This document shows positions 41,744-50,222 of a DNA stretch of 64,000 nucleotides, in pieces. Source of the stretch: Bacteroidales bacterium (GTDB lineage: Bacteria; Bacteroidota; Bacteroidia; Bacteroidales; F082); the NCBI GenBank assembly GCA_021647205.1, contig JAKIVD010000005.1, positions 92,041 through 156,040 on the forward strand, written 5' to 3'. How positions within the stretch are numbered: position 1 is the stretch's first letter; each line of letters opens with the position of its first letter. The translations under genes and the position numbers were made by a program. The notes below the pieces were generated by a model that worked only from the letters and a program-made list of their open reading frames with translations, made no database searches and was not told where the DNA came from.

Positions 41744-42607
41744 CTACTTTTCCGCAGAAACAAACCTGTCTTTTCCGTGAATATCCTTGTGCACTTTTAT
41801 GTTTTTATATTTATGTTTTTTCAGCAAGCCGGTCAGCCCCTTTCCCCTGTCCTCGTTTATCTCGAAATAAAGCTTTCCCCCAGGGGTCAGATGATCGCTG
41901 GCAAAGCCAAGGATGGCCTTGTAAAAAATCAGGGCTGCTTCATCGGGAACAAACAATGCACTGTGCGGTTCATAATTCAGCACATTTTCCTTCATCAGGC
42001 TTTTTTCGTTTTCCGTTACGTAGGGGGGATTGCTAACTATCAGGTCATATTCCCCAATTTCCTCCCAACAGTTACGGTTAAGTATATCCATTTCTTTGAA
42101 ACGAACTCCCAGGCAGTTGTTCGTGCTGTTTTCTTTTGCTATTTCGAGGGCTGTCGGTGAAACATCAACAGCAGTCAGGTGCACACCCATCATATTTTTT
42201 GCCAGGGCAATGGCAATGCAACCACTTCCCGTGCCCACGTCCAAAATGTGTAAGCCTGCTTTTTTTTCGTTATCCAAAATCAGTTGAACCAATTCCTCCG
42301 TTTCTGGACGCGGTATCAAAACAGTCTCATTCACTTTTATTTTAAGGTCAAAGAATTCAACCTCTCCCACTATGTATTGCACGGGCCGGTATTTCTTCAA
42401 ATCTTTCACTGCAAAATGCAGTTTTAATATTTCCGATTCGGAAAGCCGGAAATCTGGCTTTGTAATGAGTGCGGAACGGGACAATCCGAAAAAATGTTGA
42501 ATCAAAATGGCGAGGAGCGATTCTGCTTCACGCTTTTCATAAAATACAAGCAATTCCCTTTCGTACTGCTGTTTGAGATCAGGCAGTTTATTTGTACTCC
42601 ATGGCAT
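41744..42607 (-). CDS. prmC: Peptide chain release factor N5-glutamine methyltransferase
   Basis: The protein has 287 residues. PrmC methylates the GGQ glutamine of release factors RF1 and RF2 using S-adenosylmethionine, which raises termination efficiency. A helical N-terminal domain (about 1-95, including RKPVQYI-like KKYRPVQYIVGEVEF) precedes the methyltransferase domain. That has ETEELV (RPETEELVQLI), the SAM loop ILDVGTGSGCIAIALA and the substrate motif SNPPYV (DLIVSNPPYVTENE). The length is normal. The gene has 478 bp of noncoding DNA upstream and lies 55 bp upstream of the porin gene, in the same direction. Confidence 0.95.
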   Translation of the reverse strand: MPWSTNKLPDLKQQYERELLVFYEKREAESLLAILIQHFFGLSRSALITKPDFRLSESEILKLHFAVKDLKKYRPVQYIVGEVEFFDLKIKVNETVLIPRPETEELVQLILDNEKKAGLHILDVGTGSGCIAIALAKNMMGVHLTAVDVSPTALEIAKENSTNNCLGVRFKEMDILNRNCWEEIGEYDLIVSNPPYVTENEKSLMKENVLNYEPHSALFVPDEAALIFYKAILGFASDHLTPGGKLYFEINEDRGKGLTGLLKKHKYKNIKVHKDIHGKDRFVSAEK

Positions 42608-43085
42608 TGCGCAAAGAAAAGAATTAAATAGTCGTTATCGGAAACCCCGCACTTTAAGTTATTGTTAAGTTATCAAACATGACAAATTAGAAAAATAAAG
42701 GTTTAGGTGCTGCTCTTGTCCGCCCCCCACAACACTAAGCATGCCACAAAGAGCTGATTATCTGTTTACAAAAACAAATACCGCAAACTATTGTACGAAA
42801 AGGCACCGATCATTAATCCTGTTCGTGAAGGCCTGATCCCGTAAAGCCCGGTTCCCTTAACCTTTGGTTAATGTACAGCCATTTGGATAAATTAAGGTGG
42901 CACAGCTTTTGGTATTTACGGGCCGTTTCAACAGTTAAGATTTTGGGGACAAAAGGAAACCGTTTGCAGTCCACTTGACCATAATTATTTTTTAATGTAA
43001 TTTAGCGCGGTCAAAAGATAAATTGTATTTCACCAGAAAGAAACTGCTCAAAAGGTGGTTCTCGAAGTAAAAAAACCAACCAACC
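42608..43085. other. 478-bp intergenic region between divergent prmC and a T9SS protein gene
   Basis: There is no convincing gene or RNA. It contains the palindrome TTAACC-ttt-GGTTAA at 42857-42871 and, before the plus-strand gene, TTG, 20 bp, TAATTTAG (about 42974-43004; one mismatch), which may be its promoter. A GAAACCGTTTGC word at about 42955 is not a true CG-centred LacI-type site. Confidence 0.4.
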
Positions 43086-45545
43086 ATGAAACGTATTTTA
43101 CTATTGCTTTTTCTGTTTTCGACTGCTGTTTCGCAGGCACAGGTACCGACTGATCAGGACTGCCTGGGAGCCATTCCGGTCTGTCAGGATATTTATGTCC
43201 AGCCAAATGCCTATTCTGGTACCGGCAACTACCCCAATGAAATCCCTTCGGGGCAATTCTGCCCGGGCAACTGCATGAACAGCGGGGAGAAAAATGATGT
43301 CTGGTATATTTTTACGGTACAAACAGGTGGAGACCTGGGGTTTACCATCACACCAAATGCCATGAGCGATGACTACGATTGGGCGGTTTACAGTTTAAAC
43401 CAATATAAATGCCAGGATATTTACGCCCACGTTGCGCAAATGCAGGTTAGCTGTAATTGGTCAGGAACACCAGGTGTTACCGGACCTAACGGAAACTCGA
43501 CTTTGCATTGCCAGAATGCGGGAGGAAGCCCTTACAATGCAAAAATACCTGTTCTGGAAGGTGAGACTTACGTAATCAACATCAGCAATTTCACCAGTTC
43601 ACAATCTGGTTACACGCTTGACTTCTCTGGTTCTACCGCACAAATTTACGACGATGTTGCCCCCGAGATTGCTGAGGTTTACAGCGATGACATTATCTGC
43701 GGAACAACCGAAATCACGTTTGACTTCACAGAAAAAGTTAAATGCAATACGGTGAGTGCGGGCAAATTCAAACTCACCGGGCCCGGTGGCCCATACGAGG
43801 TTACCGATGTGTATGGCGACGACTGCGAAATTGGCGGTGAAATGGAGAAAACCTACCACCTAAGTTTTACACCACCCATTTATGAAAGCGGCGAATACGC
43901 CTTGGAAATAAGGCCGTTGAGCTTTATTCAGGATGCCTGTGGAAACAACGCACCTGCCCAGTCGTTTCCGTTTGACGTGGAATTGGACTCACCCATTGCG
44001 AGCGCCGGTGAGGATATTGATATTGCCTATTCGGGAGTTGCCACTTTGGATGGATCGGCAACGGGTGGAACAGGTGAATACAGTTACGAATGGGTTCCCG
44101 TTGAAAAACTGGAAGACCCCAATATTGAAGACCCGACAACAGTCAACCTGACCGAAAGCACAGGATTTACAGTTACAGTAACTGACGACAACTCCACCTG
44201 TAGAAGCTCGGACGACATGATGGTCAACATTGTGGGTGGCCCCATGAGTGTGGATGCCATAGCCACTCCACCGGCAGTTTGTTCCGGAGACCAGACCGAC
44301 CTGAACGCCAATGTTACCGGTGGAAGCGGGAATTTCACTTTCAGTTGGACTTCCAATCCACCTGGCTTTGTTTCAGACATTCAAAACCCTTCGGTCAATC
44401 CGATGGTAACCACTACCTATTTTGTTGAAGTGGACGATGGCTTTACTATTATTAATGCACAGGTAACAGTAAACGTACTGCCCAAACCAATTGTAAATGC
44501 CGGCGCTGACCAGGTCATTAACGTGGGAACGGTAACAACCCTCGAAGGCTCTGCCACTGACGGACAACAACCGTACAGCTTTTTATGGGAGCCTTCGTAC
44601 ATGCTTGATGGGCCCAACAACATTGCACAGCCCACAACCATCGTACTGACCGAGCCACAAAACTACACGCTGATGGTGACCGATGCAAGCGGTTGTCCCG
44701 GCGAACCAGATGTCGTGCTCATCAACACTTCCGGTGACGCCCTTTCTGCTTTCCCACAGTCCGACCCCCAGGAAATCTGTATCGGGGCTTCGGCAACGCT
44801 TGTTTCCAATGCTGTTGGTGGCGGTGGAAACTACACCTACACCTGGACAAGTTCGGACACTTCCTGGTCAGCGACAGGTGACAATATCCTCATCAACCCG
44901 GAAACCACCACCACCTACTTCCTTGAAGTAACCGACGGCTTCACCACAACTACTGCTCACGTTATTGTACCTGTACATCCGTTGCCGGTCATCAACCTTG
45001 TCCCGGCCGGCTCCTTTGTTACAGGTGAGGATACGGTTTCTGTTTGTGTCCGCGATACCGTTTTGCTGGATGCAGGTCATCCTGACAACCCACCGGAAAT
45101 GGAGTACATGTGGTCAAACGGCCTTTCAAATCGTTACCTGACCGCCAAGACAAATGGAAACTGGATTGATTTCCAAAACTTTTCGGTTGATGTTACCAAC
45201 ACACTTACTACCTGTAGCAACAGTTCCGAAATAACCATTGTATTCGATTTTAACCAGTGTCAGATTGGCGTTGATGAAAACAACATCTCGGTGGAGGCAC
45301 AGGTAAGCATTCATCCCAACCCGAATTCCGGTATCTTCACAATTGCGACTGAACAAGCCATCACCAATATGGAAATACAAATGACGAACCTTGTGGGCGT
45401 GGTTGTTTTCTCAAAAAACTATTTTCAGATTCCTGCTAACGGCTGGGACGACACCATTGATTTGAGTAACCAGCCAAAGGGGGTTTACCTGCTGCACATT
45501 AAGGCTGACGGGAAATTATCCACCCTCAAAGTAGTCATTAAATAA
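43086..45545 (+). CDS. Secreted multidomain adhesin-like protein with type A T9SS signal
   Basis: The protein has 819 residues. The signal peptide ends about SQAQ (residue 19). A Cys-containing N-terminal domain (CLGAIPVCQDIYVQPNAYSGTGNYPNEI ... DVWYIFTVQTGGDLGFTITP, about 22-190) is of a type often seen at the start of large Bacteroidota surface proteins. Ig/PKD-like repeats follow, with recurring GGTGEYSYEW, GGSGNFTFSW and GGGGNYTYTW blocks about 100-150 residues apart. The type A T9SS domain (IHPNPNSGIFTIATE ... PKGVYLLHIK) closes it. It should be displayed on the surface. No catalytic residues are visible; adhesion or glycan contact is inference. The CHU_C protein gene begins 37 bp later. 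Confidence 0.85.
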   Translation: MKRILLLLFLFSTAVSQAQVPTDQDCLGAIPVCQDIYVQPNAYSGTGNYPNEIPSGQFCPGNCMNSGEKNDVWYIFTVQTGGDLGFTITPNAMSDDYDWAVYSLNQYKCQDIYAHVAQMQVSCNWSGTPGVTGPNGNSTLHCQNAGGSPYNAKIPVLEGETYVINISNFTSSQSGYTLDFSGSTAQIYDDVAPEIAEVYSDDIICGTTEITFDFTEKVKCNTVSAGKFKLTGPGGPYEVTDVYGDDCEIGGEMEKTYHLSFTPPIYESGEYALEIRPLSFIQDACGNNAPAQSFPFDVELDSPIASAGEDIDIAYSGVATLDGSATGGTGEYSYEWVPVEKLEDPNIEDPTTVNLTESTGFTVTVTDDNSTCRSSDDMMVNIVGGPMSVDAIATPPAVCSGDQTDLNANVTGGSGNFTFSWTSNPPGFVSDIQNPSVNPMVTTTYFVEVDDGFTIINAQVTVNVLPKPIVNAGADQVINVGTVTTLEGSATDGQQPYSFLWEPSYMLDGPNNIAQPTTIVLTEPQNYTLMVTDASGCPGEPDVVLINTSGDALSAFPQSDPQEICIGASATLVSNAVGGGGNYTYTWTSSDTSWSATGDNILINPETTTTYFLEVTDGFTTTTAHVIVPVHPLPVINLVPAGSFVTGEDTVSVCVRDTVLLDAGHPDNPPEMEYMWSNGLSNRYLTAKTNGNWIDFQNFSVDVTNTLTTCSNSSEITIVFDFNQCQIGVDENNISVEAQVSIHPNPNSGIFTIATEQAITNMEIQMTNLVGVVVFSKNYFQIPANGWDDTIDLSNQPKGVYLLHIKADGKLSTLKVVIK

Positions 45546-45582
45546 TGCTTGTTATTTCTTTGAATTAATATAAATTTGCGGG

Positions 45583-47562
45583 ATGAATAGAATTAAGGGA
45601 TTCTCCATTGCCATGTTCATGGCATCTTTTTTTATATTTTCCAATTCTTTCAGGGCACAGGCTCAGAATGAGTGCAGCTACATCAGGCCCCATGAGGCTG
45701 ATCAGTGGGTTTTTGGAAAGAACGCGAGCATGGATTTTCTTGTGGACCCTCCGCTTACAGCCTACAAATCAACGCTGCCTGAGATGCCGTGGAGTTTAGC
45801 CACTCTTTCGGATGCAGACGGGAACCTGATACTTTTCTCTGACGGGATGGTTGTTTACAATGGTTCGTATTACAAAATACCGGGGGGGGAGGGTTTGCTC
45901 GGGCATCCGGCTTCCACACCTGCTGCCTTGTTTGTGCCAAAGCCGGGAAACAACAAACAATATTATTTGTTTACGGTGGATATTTATATTCCCGGCTACC
46001 GCGATAACGGAATCAATTATTCCGTTATCGAAAGGGGGAACGGGCTAACATCCGTCATCAGGAAAAACATTCCGCTGCTCAAAGAAAATGCCCAGAAAAT
46101 TTGCGGGGTTCGGCATGCCAACGGGCGCGACTACTGGATAGTTGCCCACGGACTTGGAAGCAACAAGGGTGACAAAATCTATGCTTACCTGGTGAGCGAC
46201 ACGGTTACCAACGGTCCTGTTAGTACCGATCCTGTTAAACACACGCTTGACCTGGACACTTACTACAATGGGGTCGGGAGCATGAAAATTTCACCCGATG
46301 GCAGTAAGCTGGCCCTTGTTTCTTACGGGCTTGGGCTGGTGGAATTGTTCGATTTCAATAACGAAACGGGGCAACTTACTTTCAGGAGCGCCACGGCAGC
46401 TGGTCAGGTACCGTTTCCCATGTCGCTTGAATTTTCAACTGACAACAGCAAACTTTATGTTTCGACTGCCCCGCCCCCCCAATCGAGCGAGAACTGCCAG
46501 CTCATTCAGTACGACCTGAACAGCAGCGATCCCTTTTCCCCGGCAGAAACCTTTATCGTGCAATCTTATACCAGCGCTTCCGACAGCCTGATGGGCACCC
46601 TGCAACTGGCAGTGGACGGAAAAGTTTATTTGTCAAAATACTTTCGCTCGGCAACAGTGGGAAAAGACTATCTCGGGGTGATTTATAACCCAGACAGGCC
46701 AAAAGCCGCTTGCAATTACAACAGCCTGAACAACCAGGCAAACAATGGGATTTATCTCAATGGCGGGCAGGGATTGGTCGGTTTACCGGCTTTTGTGTCC
46801 TCATTTCTCGACATCCCGCATTTTACTTACTTCGAGCAATGCCACCACGACACCACTTTGTTCAGTATTACGAATATGGCCAATATTAATCCGGCAGAAT
46901 GGAATTTCAACAATCCCGGAGGTATCGCATTTTTGTCTGACCCCCTGCATCCGGGCTATGTATTTACCGACCCGGGCGACTACCAGGTGGAGTTGACAGA
47001 AACTTTCAATGGCGCATCCTATAATTTTGTTGAGAATATCCGTATCCATCCGCTTCCCTTCGTCGATCTGGGAAACGGTACCGATACAATTTATATCCTT
47101 CCCAATTCATCGGTACAACTCGATGCCGGTAATTATGACTTTTACGAATGGCTTCCCGGTGGGGAAACCACCCGCTACCTCGACGTTACCGAGTCGGGTT
47201 TGTATGGGGTAATTGTTACAGACTCGAACTGCTGCCAGAATGCAGATCAGGTTTATGTCTTGTTTGCCGACCTGGTTTACCCATCTGCTTTCAACCCCAA
47301 CAGTACGATAACAATAAACAAAGAATTTAAACCACTGGGCACTACCAGCACACTTGCCGATTACCGTTTGCTGGTTTACAACAGGTGGGGACAATTGATT
47401 TTTGAATCGAAGGACCCTGCTGAAGGCTGGGACGGCACCTATAACGGGGAACCGGTTCCCATGGGCACTTATGTTTATACTGCCATTTTTACAAGTTTTG
47501 AAAGCGGGGTGCAGGAAGCGCAGAAGGTTAAAAAAAGCGGTAGCGTTACGCTTATCCGTTAG
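45583..47562 (+). CDS. Secreted propeller-like protein with type B T9SS (CHU_C) sorting domain
   Basis: The protein has 659 residues. The signal peptide ends about FRAQA (residue 27). The body begins ADQWVFGKNASMDFLVDPP and includes ISPDGSKLALVSYGLG and FSTDNSKLYVST motifs, which indicate a seven-bladed beta-propeller (about 45-410). A PKD-like domain follows (PGDYQVELTETFNGASYN), then the CHU_C type B domain (YPSAFNPNSTIT ... VYNRWGQLIFESKD ... WDGTYNGEPVPMGTYVYTA ... SGSVTLIR). It should be exported by T9SS. It sits 37 bp after the adhesin-like gene, probably in one transcript. Its role is unknown; a surface scaffold is possible. Confidence 0.85.
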   Translation: MNRIKGFSIAMFMASFFIFSNSFRAQAQNECSYIRPHEADQWVFGKNASMDFLVDPPLTAYKSTLPEMPWSLATLSDADGNLILFSDGMVVYNGSYYKIPGGEGLLGHPASTPAALFVPKPGNNKQYYLFTVDIYIPGYRDNGINYSVIERGNGLTSVIRKNIPLLKENAQKICGVRHANGRDYWIVAHGLGSNKGDKIYAYLVSDTVTNGPVSTDPVKHTLDLDTYYNGVGSMKISPDGSKLALVSYGLGLVELFDFNNETGQLTFRSATAAGQVPFPMSLEFSTDNSKLYVSTAPPPQSSENCQLIQYDLNSSDPFSPAETFIVQSYTSASDSLMGTLQLAVDGKVYLSKYFRSATVGKDYLGVIYNPDRPKAACNYNSLNNQANNGIYLNGGQGLVGLPAFVSSFLDIPHFTYFEQCHHDTTLFSITNMANINPAEWNFNNPGGIAFLSDPLHPGYVFTDPGDYQVELTETFNGASYNFVENIRIHPLPFVDLGNGTDTIYILPNSSVQLDAGNYDFYEWLPGGETTRYLDVTESGLYGVIVTDSNCCQNADQVYVLFADLVYPSAFNPNSTITINKEFKPLGTTSTLADYRLLVYNRWGQLIFESKDPAEGWDGTYNGEPVPMGTYVYTAIFTSFESGVQEAQKVKKSGSVTLIR

Positions 47563-47606
47563 GGAATCCCATGCTGATATTTAAGCTGTAATTAATTTCT
47601 GTCCTC

Positions 47607-49730
47607 TTGGATCATTTCTTAAAAAACCTTAGCAATAGCCTGGAGGTGGCTTCGCGGCATATCGGACAGGCACTTGCCCTGTTTGATGAAGGAGCAAGCA
47701 TCCCGTTTATTGCACGCTACCGAAAAGAACGGACAGGAGGCCTCACAGACATTCAGTTACTGGAGATTGAAAAAAAGTACCGCAGTTTCAAACAGCTTCA
47801 GGAAAGAAAGAAGTCGATTTTAAAATTGCTGAAAGAGCAAGCTCAACTAAGCACGGAGCTTGAAAAGAAGATTGAAGAAGCTGGCACGCCGGCAGAACTG
47901 GAAGACCTCTACCTTCCCTTTAAGCCCAAACGCAAAACCAGGGCAACGCTTGCCCGTGAAAAGGGGTTGTTGCCCCTGGCAAAGATTATTCAATCAGAAA
48001 ACATTACTGATTTAACCGCTGGCTGTAAGCGGTTCACCCGTCCAGAAAAAGGCGTGGTATCATGCGAGGATGCACTGAATGGGGCACGCGATATTTTGGC
48101 CGAGTGGTACAGCGAAACAGAATGGATCAGGCGCCGACTGAGGGTTTTGTTCGAGCGGGAAGCAGTGATCAGGTCCAGGGTTATCAAGGGAAAGGAAAGT
48201 GCAGGGGAGAAATTTCAAAACTATTTTGAGTGGGAAGAACCGGCGGTCAGGGCACCGGCTCACCGTGTGCTGGCTATGATCAGGGGAGAAACAGCAGGCT
48301 TTCTGCGGCTAAAGGTCGAACCCGAAAAGGCAAAAGCAATCACCCTGATTCTGGAAAGGACGGTGAAGGGGAAGGGAGCTGCAGCAGACCAAAAACGTCT
48401 GGCTGTGGAAGACGCGGTAAAACGGCTCATCTTTCCCTCGCTGGAAACCGAAATAAAAGCCCGCATCCGGCAGCAGGCCGAGGAAGCATCTGTCAGCGTG
48501 TTTGCTGATAACCTGAAACAGTTATTGCTTGCACCACCCCTGGGACAGAAGAATGTACTGGCCATCGATCCCGGATTTCGTTCGGGATGCAAGCTGGTGT
48601 GCCTCGACAGGAACGGGAAGTTGTTGAACAACGAAACCATCTATCCACACCCGCCACAACGCGATTTAGGCAAAGCAGTTAAAAAAATCAAAAGTCTCGT
48701 TAACGCTTACAAGATTGAGGCCATCGCCATTGGCAACGGAACCGCCGGCCGGGAGACGGAAGAGATGATCAAGCGCATTCATTTTGACAGACAACTGATG
48801 GCTGTGATGGTGAACGAAGACGGCGCCTCGGTTTATTCGGCTTCTGCCACTGCCCGCAAAGAGTTTCCCGGTTACGATGTTACCGTACGTGGTGCGGTTT
48901 CTATCGGCCGCCGCTTATTGGATCCGTTGGCCGAGCTGGTAAAAATCGACCCTAAAGCCATCGGTGTGGGACAATACCAGCACGATGTAAACCAAAAACT
49001 GCTGCACGAAAGCCTGAGAACAACAGTTGCCCTTTGCGTCAATTCCGTGGGCGTTGACCTGAATACGGCAAGTATCGAATTATTGACACATGTTTCGGGC
49101 ATCGGCCCTGTGCTTGCCTCAAATATTCTTGCCTGGCGGGCGGAACATGGTGATTTTACATCTCGGCAGAATTTGAAGAAGGTGAAAGGGCTGGGTGCCA
49201 AAGCTTTTGAACAATCGGCAGGATTTCTGCGAATTAAAAACGGCAAAAACCCTTTGGATGCCAGTGGTGTCCACCCAGAACAATATGCATTGGTGGCCAG
49301 GATGGCCAAAGCACTGGGGCAAACCATTGAAAATTTAGTGGGCAACCAGCAAATCAAATCCCTGCTGAACGCAGAAGATTTTTTAACGGAGGAAGCCGGC
49401 TTGCCAACCATCGAAGACATTTTAGATGAACTGGAAAAACCGGGGCGAGACCCGAGAAAAACCTTCCGGGCGTTTGAGTTCGACAAAACCATCAGAAGTA
49501 TCGAACGCCTCGAAACCGGCATGACCCTTCCGGGAATTGTTACCAATATTACTGATTTCGGCGCTTTCGTGGATATCGGCCTGCATGAAAACGGTTTGCT
49601 GCATAAAAGCCGGATTGCAGATGAGTTTGTTCGTCACCCATCAGATTACCTCCAACTGAACCAGCATCTCAAAGTAAGAATAATTGAAGTGGATGTGAAA
49701 AGGAAGCGCATCAGTCTGAGTTTGCGCTGA
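47607..49730 (+). CDS. tex: Tex-family RNA-binding transcription accessory protein
   Basis: The protein has 707 residues. The start is a TTG at 47607: an in-frame stop lies 18 nt upstream and no ATG or GTG precedes conserved sequence. Domain order fits Tex: an N-terminal helical region (FDEGASIPFIARYRKERTGGLTDIQLLEIE), a YqgF/RNase H-like domain around 320-450 (VLAIDPGFRSGCKLVCLD, AIGNGTAGRETE), helix-hairpin-helix (GVDLNTASIELLTHVSGIGPVLASNI), and a C-terminal S1 RNA-binding domain (GMTLPGIVTNITDFGAFVDIG). It is a cytoplasmic nucleic-acid-binding factor implicated in transcription and stress tolerance. It starts 44 bp after the CHU_C gene and is convergent with the next gene. Confidence 0.94.
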   Translation: MDHFLKNLSNSLEVASRHIGQALALFDEGASIPFIARYRKERTGGLTDIQLLEIEKKYRSFKQLQERKKSILKLLKEQAQLSTELEKKIEEAGTPAELEDLYLPFKPKRKTRATLAREKGLLPLAKIIQSENITDLTAGCKRFTRPEKGVVSCEDALNGARDILAEWYSETEWIRRRLRVLFEREAVIRSRVIKGKESAGEKFQNYFEWEEPAVRAPAHRVLAMIRGETAGFLRLKVEPEKAKAITLILERTVKGKGAAADQKRLAVEDAVKRLIFPSLETEIKARIRQQAEEASVSVFADNLKQLLLAPPLGQKNVLAIDPGFRSGCKLVCLDRNGKLLNNETIYPHPPQRDLGKAVKKIKSLVNAYKIEAIAIGNGTAGRETEEMIKRIHFDRQLMAVMVNEDGASVYSASATARKEFPGYDVTVRGAVSIGRRLLDPLAELVKIDPKAIGVGQYQHDVNQKLLHESLRTTVALCVNSVGVDLNTASIELLTHVSGIGPVLASNILAWRAEHGDFTSRQNLKKVKGLGAKAFEQSAGFLRIKNGKNPLDASGVHPEQYALVARMAKALGQTIENLVGNQQIKSLLNAEDFLTEEAGLPTIEDILDELEKPGRDPRKTFRAFEFDKTIRSIERLETGMTLPGIVTNITDFGAFVDIGLHENGLLHKSRIADEFVRHPSDYLQLNQHLKVRIIEVDVKRKRISLSLR

Positions 49731-49754
49731 ACAATTCATGTGAAGCCTCCTCTA

Positions 49755-50222
49755 TTAACAAAAAAAAGCTTTTCGTAAAAACGTCAGTGCCTCCGCATAA
49801 ATACCCGGCATGCTGCTCTCGCGGGGGCCTGCAATGTTGAGGGTGGCGATGCTGTTTGTTTCCAGCCAGGATATCAATTCAGTGATTTGCTCTTTGTTGC
49901 CACTTCCTTTCAGGCGGAGCAGCAGGCAGGGCTTTTTCAAACGAATGGCCTCTTGCTGTGTCAGCAAAGTGCCGTTTCCTAAATTATCGAAGTAAAGAAT
50001 AAGCGTGCCATCGCTGTCCGCCACATTGGCACGTGTCCGGACACGATAGGAAGTACTGGTGGTTTCGCGGAGGGGATAGCGGGGATGAATACGTCCGTCT
50101 TCTGCCACACGCCCTTTAGGGCACCAGCCGCCGCATCCAATATTGTTTTCCAGGGCAAAATCAAGGGCAGCCCGGTCAACTCCGGACTGCCCGCCACTTA
50201 CAATTTTAATGTTTATGTTCAA
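49755..50222 (-). CDS. Putative molybdenum-carrier-like / Rossmann-fold protein
   Basis: The protein has 155 residues. The N-terminal IVSGGQSGVDRAALDFALE, GGWCPKGRVAEDGRIHPRYPL and NVADSDGTLILYF fit the 'putative molybdenum carrier' family (PF12694), related to LOG/DprA-type Rossmann nucleotide-binding proteins. The start is a TTG at 50222, whose last two bases and the next A form the TGA stop of the PiT gene (TTGA overlap). No ATG is available in frame, and the overlap suggests translational coupling. Family names notwithstanding, direct molybdenum binding is not shown here; a nucleotide or nucleotide-sugar ligand is possible. Its pairing with a phosphate transporter is the only functional clue. 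Confidence 0.75.
   Translation of the reverse strand: MNINIKIVSGGQSGVDRAALDFALENNIGCGGWCPKGRVAEDGRIHPRYPLRETTSTSYRVRTRANVADSDGTLILYFDNLGNGTLLTQQEAIRLKKPCLLLRLKGSGNKEQITELISWLETNSIATLNIAGPRESSMPGIYAEALTFLRKAFFC

Noticed and set aside
42955..42968. GAAACCGTTTGC word before the T9SS adhesin gene as a LacI-type site
   Set aside because: The spacing of the half-sites is wrong; the centre is not the CG of the true sites.
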